Assembly (NCBI RefSeq): GCF_001297775.1
Contig: NZ_LIFX01000001.1
Span: 1 to 64,000, forward strand
DNA length: 64,000 nucleotides
Source: Trabulsiella odontotermitis
Lineage (GTDB): Bacteria > Pseudomonadota > Gammaproteobacteria > Enterobacterales > Enterobacteriaceae
Direction of reading: 5' to 3'
The notes under the pieces are model-generated. The model was not told where the DNA came from. It did no database searches and saw nothing but the letters and a program-made list of their open reading frames with translations. The translations under genes were made by a program, and so were the position numbers. Of this stretch, positions 1 through 14,610 are shown piece by piece (position 1 is the first letter of the stretch; each line of letters begins with the position of its first letter).

Positions 1-1199
<1,199 letters not shown>

Positions 1200-1212
1200 T
1201 TAACCCTGCGGC

Positions 1213-3360
<2,148 letters not shown>

Positions 3361-3424
3361 TTAAGTAACCCAGTGCGGGCAGCTTACCTGAAGCGCCCGC
3401 CTGGTGACTAAAACTCCGATGGGA

Positions 3425-4468
<1,044 letters not shown>

Positions 4469-4490
4469 GAAATATACAACGTTCTGGTCT

Positions 4491-4778
4491 TCACCAGGCC
4501 AGCAGCCCTGGATGTTTGACGGTGAGCCTGACGAAATCAGTATAGTCAACCCTGACGACACTGCTCGAAATTTGACCGGAAAGCCCCCGGGCTTCAACAT
4601 CTTCCTGTAGGACATGAAGCGATATGGGGGCCTTTTTAAGAATTTCAATAAAACGGCTGCCCTCAACAGCGGCCAGCACGCCATCGGAGAGCAACAGCAG
4701 GTCGTCGCCCTCTTTCACCAGCCGCAAAAGCGCGTCGATGTCAGCATGCCAGGGAGAACAACGTAACGTGTGGAGCAT
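4491..4778 (-). CDS. tusB: Sulfurtransferase complex subunit TusB
   Basis: DsrH-family subunit of the TusBCD heterohexamer, which relays persulfide sulfur from TusA to TusE and then MnmA for 2-thiouridine at the tRNA wobble position. With the start at 4778 ([14 protein letters not shown]) the protein has 95 residues, the E. coli length; a longer in-frame extension runs into tusC and is not needed. It lies 7 bp after tusC. The str promoter lies just downstream of its stop codon. Confidence 0.95.
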   Translation of the reverse strand: MLHTLRCSPWHADIDALLRLVKEGDDLLLLSDGVLAAVEGSRFIEILKKAPISLHVLQEDVEARGLSGQISSSVVRVDYTDFVRLTVKHPGLLAW

Positions 4779-4785
4779 GGGCGCC

Positions 4786-5145
4786 TCAGAAGCGGAGAAT
4801 GACGTCAAAACGATCGAGCTGCTGGCGGAGCGGCTCTGGCTCCAGCGCTTCAGCGTCAACCACCCATTTCGCGTCGCCGCCAATGCCGCGCTCACGCAGC
4901 GAGGCCGCGCACATCCAGCACTGTTCGATATCGTACAACGGCAACAGTTTGAAGGTCGCGATGTAATCCCGCGCCAGCACCGTTTGCGGATGTTGCCCGT
5001 CGAGGATTTGCAGGACGCCATCGCCGATAAAAAACACGCCGATCTCGTCCGTCAGCGCGGAGGTGGCCAGCAGCGCATCCAGCCCTTCACGTCCTGACGC
5101 GCTGCCGTGTGGTGCGGTTGAAAAGACAAAGGCGACGCGTTTCAT
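4786..5145 (-). CDS. tusC: Sulfurtransferase complex subunit TusC
   Basis: DsrE-fold subunit of TusBCD in tRNA 2-thiolation. It has 119 residues, starting [20 protein letters not shown]. Its ATG overlaps the tusD stop by one base (TGATG), a sign of translational coupling. The order tusD-tusC-tusB downstream of yheO and upstream of rpsL is as in E. coli. Confidence 0.96.
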   Translation of the reverse strand: MKRVAFVFSTAPHGSASGREGLDALLATSALTDEIGVFFIGDGVLQILDGQHPQTVLARDYIATFKLLPLYDIEQCWMCAASLRERGIGGDAKWVVDAEALEPEPLRQQLDRFDVILRF

Positions 5146-5531
5146 CAGAATTGCACCACGCGATCGCAGGTTAAGGTGGCTTCAGCCAGCGCGCCCAGAC
5201 CACTCAGCGTAAAGCCCGGCTGCAGGTTAGACGCCGGAAGCCCAAGCTGACGCGCTTCGGTTTCATCGGTGACGCCACGACGCAGCGCGGCGGCCACACA
5301 AATATGCAGTGCAACGCCCTGTTGCTCATGAAGCTGTTGCCACGCGCGCACCAGGTCAAATTCATCGCTGGCGGGCGAGGTCAACTGATTCGCGTTATAG
5401 ACCCCTTCCCGATAGAAGAAGACGCTGACAAGCTCATGCCCTTGCGCAACCAGCGCGCGTGCAAACTGCAACGCGCTGCTGGCCTGTTGCGTACCGTAGG
5501 CCGGGCCCGTCACCATCAGGGCAAATCGCAT
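5145..5531 (-). CDS. tusD: Sulfurtransferase complex subunit TusD
   Basis: TusD carries the sulfur-relay cysteine of the TusBCD complex. In this 128-residue protein the cysteine is at position 78 ([12 protein letters not shown]), matching the known active Cys78 in E. coli. The N-terminus [16 protein letters not shown] is typical of DsrE-like proteins. The ATG shares one base with the yheO stop (TAATG), so yheO-tusDCB is one tightly coupled unit. Confidence 0.97.
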   Translation of the reverse strand: MRFALMVTGPAYGTQQASSALQFARALVAQGHELVSVFFYREGVYNANQLTSPASDEFDLVRAWQQLHEQQGVALHICVAAALRRGVTDETEARQLGLPASNLQPGFTLSGLGALAEATLTCDRVVQF

Positions 5532-6253
5532 TACTTATCTTGCCCCTGGAAGTCGCCGCTTTTGAACTGGCGAATATAGAGGTACACCGTGTGCTTTGAA
5601 ATATTCAGACGGTCAGCCACCTGGTTGATGGCGTCTTTAATATCGAAGATCCCTTTTTCATAAAGATTAAGGACGATCTGGCGATTTTTGGCGTTATTGG
5701 AAACGTTACGATCGGCATTAACCTCTTCGATGGTGAACTCCAGCGTCTGAGTCACCAGATCTTCAACGGAAGAGGCAAAGTTGACCTGCGAATTCACTTC
5801 CGGTGTTTCCGGCGGAATAAAGGTGCCCATAATCTGGGAGAACGGAACATCCAGATTCATATTAATGCACAGCAGGCCGATGACGCGCTGATCGCGATTG
5901 CGAATGGCAATGGTGACAGACTTCATTAACACGCCGCTTTTAGCGCGAGTGAAATAGCATTTGGAAACGCTGCTATCTGCTCCGGTCATATCGTGCAGCA
6001 TGCGCAGAGCAAGATCGGTAATGGGCGATCCGATTTTGCGCCCGGTGTGCTCGCCGTTGGCAATACGGATGGCCGAACACTTAAGGTCCTGCAAAGAGTG
6101 CAACACAATTTCACAATGGGAGCCGATAAGCATCGCTAACCCGTCCACGACCGCTTCGTAGGATTTGAGAATATCGAAGTCGGTTTGCTCAAAAGGACGT
6201 TGATCCAGTAAATCAAGTTCACTGGTTTCATTGGTTAATAGCGACCTGGACAT
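5531..6253 (-). CDS. yheO: YheO, PAS/HTH transcriptional regulator
   Basis: Predicted DNA-binding regulator with an N-terminal YheO-PAS domain (about residues 20-140) and a C-terminal helix-turn-helix (about 195-235; [20 protein letters not shown]). With the ATG at 6253 ([20 protein letters not shown]) it has 240 residues, the E. coli length; the upstream in-frame start at 6265 adds four residues and is less likely. It heads the yheO-tusDCB unit. Its targets are not known to me; the location suggests sulfur or tRNA-modification control, which is inference. Confidence 0.93.
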   Translation of the reverse strand: MSRSLLTNETSELDLLDQRPFEQTDFDILKSYEAVVDGLAMLIGSHCEIVLHSLQDLKCSAIRIANGEHTGRKIGSPITDLALRMLHDMTGADSSVSKCYFTRAKSGVLMKSVTIAIRNRDQRVIGLLCINMNLDVPFSQIMGTFIPPETPEVNSQVNFASSVEDLVTQTLEFTIEEVNADRNVSNNAKNRQIVLNLYEKGIFDIKDAINQVADRLNISKHTVYLYIRQFKSGDFQGQDK

Positions 6254-6383
6254 GAAAAAAAGCACTCCTTTTCAGGAGCCTGTCGTTAGATGGTCAGGGC
6301 AGGCTCATCATCATCATTCTAAGGGCATCTAAGGTAATACAGCGCATGAGGCGCTTTCCAGTGTTAATTATATCTGCCCTGAA

Positions 6384-6417
6384 ATAAAAAAACCGCCGCC
6401 TGTGAGGCGGCGGTTTT
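6384..6417 (-). terminator. Intrinsic terminator of fkpA
   Basis: Read on the minus strand, AAAACCGCCGCC (6406-6417), loop TCACA and GGCGGCGGTTTT (6389-6400) form a 12-bp stem, followed by a further T-rich run (6384-6388). It lies just after the fkpA stop codon. Confidence 0.9.
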
Positions 6418-6424
6418 GATTGCC

Positions 6425-7243
6425 TTATTTTTTGCTGGTTTCAGCGGCTTTTTCATCCGCGGCAGCTTCAGGTTTAGCATCTGCTTTCGGCGCAGGTTTG
6501 ATATCCAGTAACTCGACATCAAAGACCAGCGTAGAGTTAGCCGGGATACCCGGAACGCCGGTTTTACCGTAAGCCAGATCCGGCGGAATGACCATCTTGA
6601 TCTTGCCGCCTTTCTTGATGTTCTTCAGGCCTTCAGTCCAGCCTGGAATAACGCCGTCCAGACGGAAGCTCAGCGGTTCGCCACGGGTATAAGAGTTATC
6701 GAACTCTTTACCGTCGATCAGCGTACCTTTGTAGTTCACGACCACAGTGTCGCTGTCTTTCGGCGCATCGCCGGTACCTTCTTTCTCTACTTTATACAAC
6801 AGACCGGTAGAGGAGGTTTTCACGCCTTTCTCTTTGGCGAAGGTGTCGCGGTAGGTTTTGCCTTTTGCTTCGTTATCTGCCGCGTCTTTCTCCATTTTCT
6901 GTTGAGCAGAGGTCTTCACGCGGGTTTCAAAAGCCTGCAGGGTCTGTTCGATTTCCTGATCGGAGAGTTTGCTTTTATTGGCAAAAGCATCCTGAACACC
7001 GGCGATCAGCTGATTTTTATCCAGCTTAATGCCCAGTTTCTCTTGCTCTTTCAGGGAGTTCTCCATGTAACGACCCAATGATGCTCCCAGGGCGTAAGCG
7101 GACTTCTGGTCGTCGTTTTTGAACGTGGCTTTGCTGTCGGCAGCCGCGGCAGGTTTTGCAGCATCAGCAGCAAATGCCAGCGGCGCGTTCAGGGCTACAG
7201 CCATTGTGGTTGCCAGAAGCGTTACTTTAAAAAATGATTTCAT
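6425..7243 (-). CDS. fkpA: Periplasmic FKBP peptidyl-prolyl isomerase FkpA
   Basis: Periplasmic chaperone and proline isomerase. The 272-residue protein (E. coli 270) has a signal peptide with likely cleavage after AFA at about residue 25, an N-terminal dimerisation domain with FKBP_N features (about 40-140) and an FKBP catalytic domain (about 150-250) with VVVNYKGTLIDGKEFDNSY and GVPGIPANSTLVFDVELLDI. The C-terminus is rich in Lys, Ala and Glu. Single-gene unit with its own terminator and a probable sigma-E promoter, fitting the envelope-stress role of the family. Confidence 0.97.
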   Translation of the reverse strand: MKSFFKVTLLATTMAVALNAPLAFAADAAKPAAAADSKATFKNDDQKSAYALGASLGRYMENSLKEQEKLGIKLDKNQLIAGVQDAFANKSKLSDQEIEQTLQAFETRVKTSAQQKMEKDAADNEAKGKTYRDTFAKEKGVKTSSTGLLYKVEKEGTGDAPKDSDTVVVNYKGTLIDGKEFDNSYTRGEPLSFRLDGVIPGWTEGLKNIKKGGKIKMVIPPDLAYGKTGVPGIPANSTLVFDVELLDIKPAPKADAKPEAAADEKAAETSKK

Positions 7244-7357
7244 CCATCTCTCCAGGGCCGGGGCATCTCTCGCCCCAGGGTTAACGTAAATGAGAAGCGT
7301 ACTATAAAACGTTGCAAAAGAAATCTACATACGAACGCTCCTGAATATCGCGTCTTT

Positions 7358-7386
7358 TCAGACTATTTTTGTGTAAATTAGTTTCC
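7358..7386 (-). promoter_or_regulatory. Probable sigma-E promoter of fkpA
   Basis: On the minus strand, GGAAACT (7380-7386) and TCTGA (7358-7362) are 17 bp apart, close to the sigma-E pattern GGAACTT-N16/17-TCTRA. It lies 115 bp upstream of fkpA. E. coli fkpA is a known sigma-E regulon member, which supports the reading. Confidence 0.6.
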
Positions 7387-7465
7387 TGGTCGGCGACGGA
7401 AAGCTGCGAAGAATCGTAAAGTTAAGTAGAATCCGCCGCGACTATTTCAGAACAGGGGGTCAATG

Positions 7466-7684
7466 ATGAGCGACAAAACAATGGAAGCGCGACTGGCAGA
7501 ATTAGAGAGTCGACTGGCGTTTCAGGAGGTCACCATTGAAGACCTGAATCAAACCGTGACGGCTCATGAGATGGAGATGGCAAAACTGCGCGATCATATT
7601 CGTCTGATGACAGAAAAGCTTAAAGCCAGCCAGCCTTCGCAGATTGCGGCGCAGTCCGAAGAGACGCCGCCGCCCCATTATTAA
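7466..7684 (+). CDS. slyX: SlyX family protein
   Basis: Small cytoplasmic coiled-coil protein of unknown function, 72 residues. The N-terminal two-thirds is a heptad-rich helix ([14 protein letters not shown] onwards) and it ends in the conserved PPPHY. Two ATGs are adjacent (7463 and 7466); the GGGGG ribosome-binding stretch at 7455-7459 is better spaced from 7466 and this gives the usual 72 residues. Divergent from fkpA and convergent with slyD. Confidence 0.9.
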   Translation: MSDKTMEARLAELESRLAFQEVTIEDLNQTVTAHEMEMAKLRDHIRLMTEKLKASQPSQIAAQSEETPPPHY

Positions 7685-7690
7685 GGCGAA

Positions 7691-7720
7691 AAAAAGCGGG
7701 GATTTCCCCGCTTTATCTTT
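7691..7720. terminator. Bidirectional terminator, slyX/slyD
   Basis: AAAGCGGGG (7693-7701), loop ATTT, CCCCGCTTT (7706-7714), with an A-run before and ATCTTTT after. It lies between the convergent slyX and slyD stops and can terminate in both directions. Confidence 0.85.
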
Positions 7721-7756
7721 TAACAACACCCCTGCAGCCTGAAAGACAGCGGGTAT

Positions 7757-8338
7757 TTAGTGGCAGCCGCAACCGCCGTGACCGCCACAACCACCTTTAC
7801 CATGTTCGTGGTCATGGCCGTGGCCGCCGCAGCAACCTTCGTGGTCGTGATCATGATCGTGGTGATGATCATGCGCTCCGTGAACGTGGCCGTGAGCCAG
7901 TTCTTCCGCCGTCGCTTCGCGAATCGCAACCACTTCAACGTTGAATTTCAGGTTCTGGCCAGCCAGCATATGGTTGCCATCAACCACGACGTGGTCGTCT
8001 TCAACTTCAGTGATTTCAACCGGAACCGGACCCTGGTCGGTTTCCGCCAGGAAACGCATACCTACCTGCAGTTCGTCAACGCCCATGAAGACGTCTTTCG
8101 GCACACGCTGCACCAGGTTTTCATCATACTGGCCGTATGCATCGTTTGCGGTAACAGCAACATCAAATTTGTCGCCCACTTCGTGACCGTCCAGCGCGTT
8201 TTCCAGGCCGGAAATCAGGGAACCGTGACCATGCAGGTAGTCCAGCGGCGCACTCACCGGAGACTCATCAACCAACACACCGTCTTCTGTACGTACCTGA
8301 TAGGCCAGGCTGACCACCAGGTCTTTTGCTACTTTCAT
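7757..8338 (-). CDS. slyD: SlyD, FKBP prolyl isomerase and metallochaperone
   Basis: Cytoplasmic prolyl isomerase that also feeds nickel to hydrogenase maturation and is needed for phiX174 lysis-protein stability in E. coli. The 193 residues show the FKBP/IF core (MKVAKDLVVSLAYQVRTEDG, then the inserted-flap region) up to about residue 145. A metal-binding tail follows, dense in His, Gly, Cys and Asp (for example HDHHHDHDHDHEGCCGGHGH). The tail makes the opposite strand open, which yields a spurious antisense reading frame. Confidence 0.97.
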   Translation of the reverse strand: MKVAKDLVVSLAYQVRTEDGVLVDESPVSAPLDYLHGHGSLISGLENALDGHEVGDKFDVAVTANDAYGQYDENLVQRVPKDVFMGVDELQVGMRFLAETDQGPVPVEITEVEDDHVVVDGNHMLAGQNLKFNVEVVAIREATAEELAHGHVHGAHDHHHDHDHDHEGCCGGHGHDHEHGKGGCGGHGGCGCH

Positions 8339-8432
8339 GATATCTCCTGAGCATGGGAAGAATAGTGGCGCAGATTGTAGCGGAATTCTGCACCCGTGTA
8401 CCCACTAGCTTAAAAAAAGACGGCGCAGATCG

Positions 8433-8633
8433 CTACTCCGGATGAAAAATGCCAATCACTTGCTCGTCTTTGCGAACGTGCTCGCGAGCCTCTTTATCCG
8501 CCTCGCGCATCTGGTGTCCGCACTTAACACACTCAACAATATCAACATTATTCTCACGCCACATGGCGAGAGAATCCTGCGCCTGGCATGCCGGGCATTT
8601 CGCCCCTGCAATAAAACGTTTACGCACGCTCAT
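8433..8633 (-). CDS. yheV: YheV, zinc-ribbon protein
   Basis: A 66-residue cytoplasmic protein of unknown function. Two CxxC pairs (Cys13/Cys16 and Cys35/Cys38) form a likely zinc ribbon. It lies 10 bp after kefB in the same direction, so it is probably the last gene of kefG-kefB-yheV. The role in potassium efflux, if any, is not known. Confidence 0.93.
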   Translation of the reverse strand: MSVRKRFIAGAKCPACQAQDSLAMWRENNVDIVECVKCGHQMREADKEAREHVRKDEQVIGIFHPE

Positions 8634-8643
8634 CGTTCACCTT

Positions 8644-10449
8644 CTATTCAAATTCGTCCCAGCCATCCAGCTGGCGTCGTTCCTGTTGCATCTCTCGCTG
8701 GAAAATCTCTTCCAGTTCGCGTCTTGCTTCCCGCACGCGGGAGATCTGCTGAGTATCCGTATGTACCGGCATCAGCTCGCGCAACATGCGCATGTCGAGC
8801 CGCCGGAAATGCAGTTGAGCACGCTGCGCCTGATGCGGGTGCATGCCCAAAGAAATCAGCGCCTTGCGCCCCAGTTCCAGCGCACTGGAAAAGGTCTCGC
8901 GGGAGAAAAGTTTAACACCCGCCTGCAGCAATTCATGGGCTTCAACGCGCCCGCGCGCTCGCGCCAGAATATGCAGATGCGGAAAATGCTGCTGACAGAT
9001 TTCCACCAGCTTCATGGTATCTTCCGGCTCATTGCAGGTGATCACGATGGACTGTGCCTCCTCCGCGCCAGCGGAACGCAGGAGTTCCACCTGCGTGGCA
9101 TCGCCGAAATACACTTTATAGCCATATTTTCGCATCAGGTTGACGGCGCTGATATCACGCTCCAGCACGGTGATGCGCATTTTATTGGCCATCAGCAAGC
9201 GGCTAATCACCTGACCGAAACGGCCAAAACCCACCACGATCACCTGCGGTTTATCGTTTTCCACCCAGGGCGCTTCGTCCTCTTCTTCCGGCGTATTCAG
9301 GCGACGGGAGAGCAGCGCGTTAATCGCTTTCATCAACAACGGCGTGGTCATCATCGACAGCGTGACAGTCACCAGCAGCAGCGCCATTTGATCATCCTGA
9401 AACAGCCGCTGCGATGAGGCACTGGAAAACAGCACAAAAGCGAATTCACCGCCCTGACTCAGCACCCCGGCAAACTGCATCCGTTCCGAACTGCGCAGAC
9501 CGTTAACCCGCGCCAGTACGTAAAGTACCAGTGCTTTTACCGCCACCAGCACCATCACACTGACCACCACCCACAGCAGATGCGTATACAGCACGCCGAG
9601 GTTCAGCGCCATGCCAACAGAGATGAAGAAGAGCCCCAATAACAGGCCTTTAAACGGATCGATAGCGATTTCCAGTTCGTGGCGATACTCGCTCTCCGCC
9701 AGCAGCACCCCGGCGATAAACGTCCCCAGCGCCATTGACAGTCCCAGCGCGTCCATAAACAGCGCCGACCCCAGCACCAGCAACAGCGTGGCGGCGGTAA
9801 ACACTTCCCGCACGCCCGAAGCCGCAATGAAGCGGAATACCGGTCGCAGCAGGAATCGCCCGCCAACCAGCACCCCGGCAAACACCAGCACCTTCAGGCC
9901 GATTTTCATCCAGTCAGGATGATCGTCGCCGTTTCCTGCCAGCAGCGGCACCATCGCCAGCGCGGGGATAACAGCCAGATCCTGGAACAGCAGCACCGAA
10001 AATCCCAGTTGCCCGGCCTCGCTGCGGTTCATGCCTTTATCACGCATCAGTTGCAGCGCCATCGCGGTAGACGACATCGCCAGCCCGATACCGCCAACGA
10101 CTGCCGCCTGCCAGGAAAACTGTGTCAGAATCAGCAACCCCGCCAGGATCGCCGCGCTGAGCGCGACCTGCAGCGCGCCAATGCCAAAAATAGAGCGTCG
10201 TAGTTGCCAGAGCTTTGACGGGTTCAGTTCCAGACCGATGATGAACATCAGGAACACCACGCCAAGCTCGGAGAAATGGAGGATTTCATCGACATCGCTG
10301 ATGAACCCTAACCCCCACGGGCCAATGGCGATCCCGGCGAGCAGATAACCCAATACCGCGCCGATGCCCAGGCGCGCGGCAAACGGCACCACCACCACCG
10401 CCGCAAACAAAAATATCACTCCCGCCAGCAGCAGATCCGATCCTTCCAT
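8644..10449 (-). CDS. kefB: Glutathione-gated K+/H+ antiporter KefB
   Basis: Inner-membrane CPA2 antiporter that opens on glutathione adducts and acidifies the cytoplasm to protect from electrophiles. The 601 residues comprise an N-terminal membrane domain of about a dozen helices (residues 1-385), then a cytosolic RCK_N domain (from about 400) with the Rossmann motif [17 protein letters not shown] and the [10 protein letters not shown] segment. The start at 10449 ([14 protein letters not shown]) gives the exact E. coli length; the 12-residue extension upstream is inside kefG. Its ATG shares a base with the kefG stop. Confidence 0.97.
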   Translation of the reverse strand: MEGSDLLLAGVIFLFAAVVVVPFAARLGIGAVLGYLLAGIAIGPWGLGFISDVDEILHFSELGVVFLMFIIGLELNPSKLWQLRRSIFGIGALQVALSAAILAGLLILTQFSWQAAVVGGIGLAMSSTAMALQLMRDKGMNRSEAGQLGFSVLLFQDLAVIPALAMVPLLAGNGDDHPDWMKIGLKVLVFAGVLVGGRFLLRPVFRFIAASGVREVFTAATLLLVLGSALFMDALGLSMALGTFIAGVLLAESEYRHELEIAIDPFKGLLLGLFFISVGMALNLGVLYTHLLWVVVSVMVLVAVKALVLYVLARVNGLRSSERMQFAGVLSQGGEFAFVLFSSASSQRLFQDDQMALLLVTVTLSMMTTPLLMKAINALLSRRLNTPEEEDEAPWVENDKPQVIVVGFGRFGQVISRLLMANKMRITVLERDISAVNLMRKYGYKVYFGDATQVELLRSAGAEEAQSIVITCNEPEDTMKLVEICQQHFPHLHILARARGRVEAHELLQAGVKLFSRETFSSALELGRKALISLGMHPHQAQRAQLHFRRLDMRMLRELMPVHTDTQQISRVREARRELEEIFQREMQQERRQLDGWDEFE

Positions 10450-11003
10450 TAAAGACCTCCTGTGACAGTGGGTGATGCCAGCCATTCGCCATAGGCTTTA
10501 GCATGGCTGGCCAACGCTTCCGTCGGCTGACGGCGGGCCCAGTAAACAATGATCGGATTCATCCAGTGCATACGACACATCGCCGCCGTTAATTCAAATG
10601 GCCGTAGAATGTCGCTCATCGGATAGCGATTCAGCCCGTCGTGCCGATACGCCGCTTCCGGCTCACCGGTGGTGATGACGCTACGCCAGTACTTTCCCGC
10701 CAGTTGGTTCCCTCCCACTCCGCTGGCGAACCCCCGACTCAGTACGCGGTCGAGCCACTCTTTCAGTAATGCCGGGCAGCTATAGGTATACAGCGGGTGC
10801 TGAAAAACGATCACCTCGTGCTCGCGCAGCAACTGTTGCTCGCGAGGGATATCAATAAAGAAGTCAGGATAGTGTGCGTAAAGGTCGTGTACCGTTACGT
10901 TACTGAGCTGCAGTGCCGGCTTAAGCAGAACCCGGTTCGCCACCGAGTCCTGAGATTCCGGATGGGCATACAGCAGCAAAACTTTCGCTGGCTGGGACAT
11001 CAT
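10449..11003 (-). CDS. kefG: KefG, ancillary quinone oxidoreductase of KefB
   Basis: Flavodoxin-like NAD(P)H quinone reductase required for full KefB activity. It has 184 residues, with an N-terminal flavodoxin-like strand-loop ([17 protein letters not shown]) and [20 protein letters not shown] in the FMN region. Two ATGs in tandem begin the gene. It is translationally coupled to kefB by a one-base TAATG overlap. Confidence 0.96.
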   Translation of the reverse strand: MMSQPAKVLLLYAHPESQDSVANRVLLKPALQLSNVTVHDLYAHYPDFFIDIPREQQLLREHEVIVFQHPLYTYSCPALLKEWLDRVLSRGFASGVGGNQLAGKYWRSVITTGEPEAAYRHDGLNRYPMSDILRPFELTAAMCRMHWMNPIIVYWARRQPTEALASHAKAYGEWLASPTVTGGL

Positions 11004-11125
11004 TCCCCTCCCGGTTTTGTCTATCGTTGTCGTTTTGGGCTACCATGTCGCCCCGGTGCGGCAAATTGCCCACACCTTACATTATCATAATGACAAATTA
11101 ACATAGTCTGAACATACGGCGCCTT

Positions 11126-13030
11126 ATGATTGTTTTCTCCTCGTTACAAATTCGTCGCGGCGTTCGCGTCCTGCTGGAAAACGCCACAGCAACCATCAAC
11201 CCCGGGCAAAAAGTCGGTCTGGTGGGTAAAAACGGCTGTGGTAAATCCACGCTGCTGGCGCTGCTAAAAAATGAGATCACTGCCGATGCCGGTAGTTTTA
11301 CTTACCCGGGGAACTGGCAACTGGCGTGGGTGAATCAGGAAACACCGGCGTTGCCGGAACCCGCTTTAGACTATGTGATCGACGGCGATCGCGAATATCG
11401 CCAACTGGAAGCCGAGCTTCAGGTGGCCAACGAGCGCAACGACGGTCATGCGATTGCAACCGTCCACGGCAAACTGGACGCCATCGACGCCTGGACCATC
11501 CGCGCCCGCGCCTCCAGCCTGCTGCACGGTCTGGGGTTCAGCAATGAACAGCTGGAACGCCCGGTCAGCGATTTCTCCGGTGGCTGGCGCATGCGCCTGA
11601 ACCTTGCGCAGGCGCTGATTTGCCGCTCTGATCTGCTGCTGCTTGATGAACCGACCAACCACCTCGATCTCGACGCGGTGATCTGGCTGGAAAAATGGCT
11701 GAAAAGCTATCAGGGCACGCTGATTCTGATCTCTCACGATCGCGACTTTCTGGATCCGGTGGTCGATAAAATTATTCATATCGAACAGGAAACCCTGTTC
11801 GAATATACCGGCAACTACAGCTCGTTCGAGCGCCAGCGCGCGACGCGTCTTGCGCAGCAACAGGCGATGTATGAAAGCCAGCAGCAGCGCGTGGCGCATC
11901 TGCAAAGCTACATCGAGCGTTTCCGCGCCAAAGCGACAAAAGCCCGTCAGGCGCAGAGCCGCATTAAAATGCTCGAGCGTATGGAGCTCATCGCGCCTGC
12001 GCACGTCGATAACCCGTTCCATTTCAGTTTCCGCGCGCCGGAAAGCCTGCCGAACCCGTTACTGAAGATGGAAAAGGTCAGCGCGGGCTATGGCGAGCGG
12101 ATTATCCTCGACTCCATCAAGCTGAATCTGGTGCCTGGCTCGCGCATCGGCCTGCTGGGCCGTAACGGCGCGGGGAAATCGACGCTGATTAAGCTGCTGG
12201 CGGGCGAACTGGCGCCGGTGAGCGGCGACATTGGTCTGGCGAAAGGCATTAAGCTTGGTTACTTCGCGCAGCATCAGCTTGAGTTCTTACGCGCCGATGA
12301 ATCCCCGCTCCAGCACCTTGCCCGTCTTGCACCGCAGGAACTGGAACAGAAGCTCCGCGACTATCTCGGCGGCTTTGGTTTTCAGGGCGATAAGGTCAGC
12401 GAGCACACCGCCCGCTTCTCCGGCGGCGAAAAGGCGCGGCTGGTGCTGGCGCTGATCGTCTGGCAGCGCCCCAATCTGCTGCTGCTCGACGAACCGACCA
12501 ACCACCTCGATCTCGACATGCGTCAGGCGCTGACCGAAGCGTTGATCGAATTCGAAGGCGCGCTGGTGGTGGTATCGCACGACCGCCATCTGCTGCGTTC
12601 AACGACCGACGATCTTTATCTGGTGCATGACGGCAAAGTGGAACCTTTCGACGGCGATCTGGATGATTATCAGCAATGGCTGAGCGATGTTCAGAAACAG
12701 GAAAACCAGCCCGCGGAGACGTCAAAAGAGAATGCGAACAGTGCGCAGGCGCGTAAAGATCAGAAGCGTCGTGACGCTGAACTTCGCGCGCAAACCCAGC
12801 CGCTGCGCAAAGAGATCGCCCGTCTGGAAAAAGAGATGGAAAAACTGCACGCGCAACTGGCGCTGGCGGAGGAGAAACTCGGTGACAGCGGGCTGTACGA
12901 TCCCGAACGCAAAAACGAGCTGACGGAATGCCTGCAACAACAGGCCAGCGCTAAGTCCGGTCTTGAGACCTGTGAAATGGCATGGCTGGAGGCGCAGGAA
13001 CAGCTCGAACAGATGCAACAGGAAAACTAA
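11126..13030 (+). CDS. yheS: YheS, ABC-F ATPase
   Basis: Soluble ABC-F protein with two ATPase domains and no membrane part; the family acts on ribosomes to resolve stalling. Seen: Walker A GLVGKNGCGKST (about residue 33) and GLLGRNGAGKST (about 345), signatures SGGWRMRLNLAQA and SGGEKARLVLA, two LLLLDEPTNHLD Walker B motifs, a charged linker between the domains, and a C-terminal coiled coil (about 550-634). Length 634, against 637 in E. coli. Divergent from kefG, monocistronic. Confidence 0.96.
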   Translation: MIVFSSLQIRRGVRVLLENATATINPGQKVGLVGKNGCGKSTLLALLKNEITADAGSFTYPGNWQLAWVNQETPALPEPALDYVIDGDREYRQLEAELQVANERNDGHAIATVHGKLDAIDAWTIRARASSLLHGLGFSNEQLERPVSDFSGGWRMRLNLAQALICRSDLLLLDEPTNHLDLDAVIWLEKWLKSYQGTLILISHDRDFLDPVVDKIIHIEQETLFEYTGNYSSFERQRATRLAQQQAMYESQQQRVAHLQSYIERFRAKATKARQAQSRIKMLERMELIAPAHVDNPFHFSFRAPESLPNPLLKMEKVSAGYGERIILDSIKLNLVPGSRIGLLGRNGAGKSTLIKLLAGELAPVSGDIGLAKGIKLGYFAQHQLEFLRADESPLQHLARLAPQELEQKLRDYLGGFGFQGDKVSEHTARFSGGEKARLVLALIVWQRPNLLLLDEPTNHLDLDMRQALTEALIEFEGALVVVSHDRHLLRSTTDDLYLVHDGKVEPFDGDLDDYQQWLSDVQKQENQPAETSKENANSAQARKDQKRRDAELRAQTQPLRKEIARLEKEMEKLHAQLALAEEKLGDSGLYDPERKNELTECLQQQASAKSGLETCEMAWLEAQEQLEQMQQEN

Positions 13031-13035
13031 GTGTG

Positions 13036-13070
13036 GAAATCAGGCTTTGTTGATGACAAAGCCTGATTTT
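13036..13070. terminator. Bidirectional terminator after yheS
   Basis: AAATCAGGCTTTGT (13037-13050), loop TGATG, ACAAAGCCTGATTTT (13056-13070): a 14-bp perfect stem with A-rich and T-rich flanks between yheS and the convergent YdhR-like gene. Confidence 0.9.
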
Positions 13071-13079
13071 ACCTGAGGA

Positions 13080-13385
13080 TCACAGCGTGCCGTGGTTAAT
13101 GCCGGTGAGCGTTGCATTCACGTCAAAGAGTTTGAAAATCACCTCCTCAACGCCAAACGTTTTCAGACGCGCCGCATGTTTTTTCACGTACGCCAGCGCC
13201 GTCTCTTCGGATTCAAACAGGTAAATACCACCGGCTTCGTGGTTCTTTTCGCTCTCCGTCCAGATCTTCCAGATGAACCCCGGCTCCTCATTAATCGATC
13301 TGGCAAGATCCACCAGTTGACGGGACATTTCCTCGCCAAACGGGCCGTTAAAACTGAAATGGATCTGCAATAATTTTCTGGACAT
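13080..13385 (-). CDS. YdhR-like putative monooxygenase
   Basis: A 101-residue dimeric alpha/beta-barrel-like protein closely resembling E. coli YdhR ([39 protein letters not shown]; the [16 protein letters not shown] region). YdhR family members are annotated as putative mono-oxygenases, with the natural substrate unknown. The start at 13385 matches the family; the 31-residue extension upstream does not. In E. coli ydhR is elsewhere on the chromosome and nothing lies here between yheS and yheT, so this is a local insertion or paralogue. Confidence 0.88.
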   Translation of the reverse strand: MSRKLLQIHFSFNGPFGEEMSRQLVDLARSINEEPGFIWKIWTESEKNHEAGGIYLFESEETALAYVKKHAARLKTFGVEEVIFKLFDVNATLTGINHGTL

Positions 13386-13584
13386 CGTTCCCTCCCGGAA
13401 TGAATTGGCCTTAAGTATAACCACAAAAAATACCATGTTTTTTGCAGCAACTGGCGCAATTCGTGCCTCCGCGCACAAAAACGGGGGTAACCGCGTAAAT
13501 CTCCATCATTTGCCTCGTTTTCATAAACACAAACGTAGAGTGACGGTATAGTAAACACTGATTATTTGAAGACATCGCACAATT

Positions 13585-14610
13585 ATGGCTCAGATTACCC
13601 CTGTTGAAATCGACATTCCGCCGGACGACAGTGCCGCGTTTATTCCCATGCGGGGCGGCAGCAATCGCCACCTGCAAACCATGCTGCCTCGGCTCATCCG
13701 CCGGAAGTTACAGTTCACTCCGCACTGGCAACGGCTGGAGCTCCCCGATGGTGATTTCGTCGATCTGGCCTGGAGCGAAGATCCCGCGCAGGCGCGGCAT
13801 AAACCCCGACTGGTAGTATTCCACGGTCTGGAAGGCAGCCTGCACAGCCCTTATGCGCATGGCCTGATCAATGCGGCGAAACAGCGCGGCTGGCTGGGCG
13901 TGGTGATGCATTTTCGCGGTTGCAGCGGCGAACCGAACCGCAACGAACGCATTTATCATTCCGGCGAAACCGAAGACGGCACCTGGTTTCTGCACTGGTT
14001 GCGTCGTGAATTTGGCGACGTGCCGACGGCAGCGGTGGGTTATTCCCTCGGCGGCAATATGCTCGGTTGTCTGCTGGCGAAAGAGGGCGATGCGGTTCCG
14101 CTGGAGGCCGCCGTCATCGTCTCCGCGCCATTTATGCTCGAAGCCTGTAGCTACCACATGAACAAGGGCTTTTCCCGCGTCTATCAGCGCTATCTGTTGA
14201 ACCTGCTGAAAGCCAACGCCGCGCGGAAGCTGAAGGCCTACCCCGGCACGTTGCCCGTTGATTTACGCCAGTTGAAAGCCGTGCGCCGCATTCGTGAGTT
14301 CGACGATTTGATCACCGCGAAAATCCATGGTTTCGCCGATGCGCTGGACTATTATCGCCAGTGCAGCGCAATGCCGGTCTTAAGCCACGTGACGAAACCG
14401 ACGCTGATTATCCACTCAAAAGACGATCCGTTTATGGATCACCACTCCATTCCGCCGAAAACGCATTTGCCGGTGAACGTGGAGTATCAACTGACTGAGC
14501 ACGGCGGCCATGTGGGGTTTGTGGGAGGCACATGGCGTAAGCCGGAAATGTGGCTGGAAACGCGCATTCCGGACTGGCTGAGCCGCTGGTTGGGGGTGCA
14601 GCCATGTTGA
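13585..14610 (+). CDS. yheT: YheT, alpha/beta-hydrolase
   Basis: Predicted cytosolic esterase of the AB-hydrolase 4 group; substrate unknown. The 341 residues contain the oxyanion region [18 protein letters not shown], the nucleophile elbow VGYSLGGNM with Ser154, and a C-terminal His in EHGGHVGF. Divergent from the YdhR-like gene; overlaps yheU by 7 bp, then prkB, so the three are likely one transcript. Confidence 0.95.
   Translation: MAQITPVEIDIPPDDSAAFIPMRGGSNRHLQTMLPRLIRRKLQFTPHWQRLELPDGDFVDLAWSEDPAQARHKPRLVVFHGLEGSLHSPYAHGLINAAKQRGWLGVVMHFRGCSGEPNRNERIYHSGETEDGTWFLHWLRREFGDVPTAAVGYSLGGNMLGCLLAKEGDAVPLEAAVIVSAPFMLEACSYHMNKGFSRVYQRYLLNLLKANAARKLKAYPGTLPVDLRQLKAVRRIREFDDLITAKIHGFADALDYYRQCSAMPVLSHVTKPTLIIHSKDDPFMDHHSIPPKTHLPVNVEYQLTEHGGHVGFVGGTWRKPEMWLETRIPDWLSRWLGVQPC

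Noticed and set aside
7760..8350. 196-codon plus-strand frame, Ala/Thr/Val-rich
   Set aside because: Antisense to slyD; its composition mirrors the His/Gly/Asp-rich tail of SlyD.
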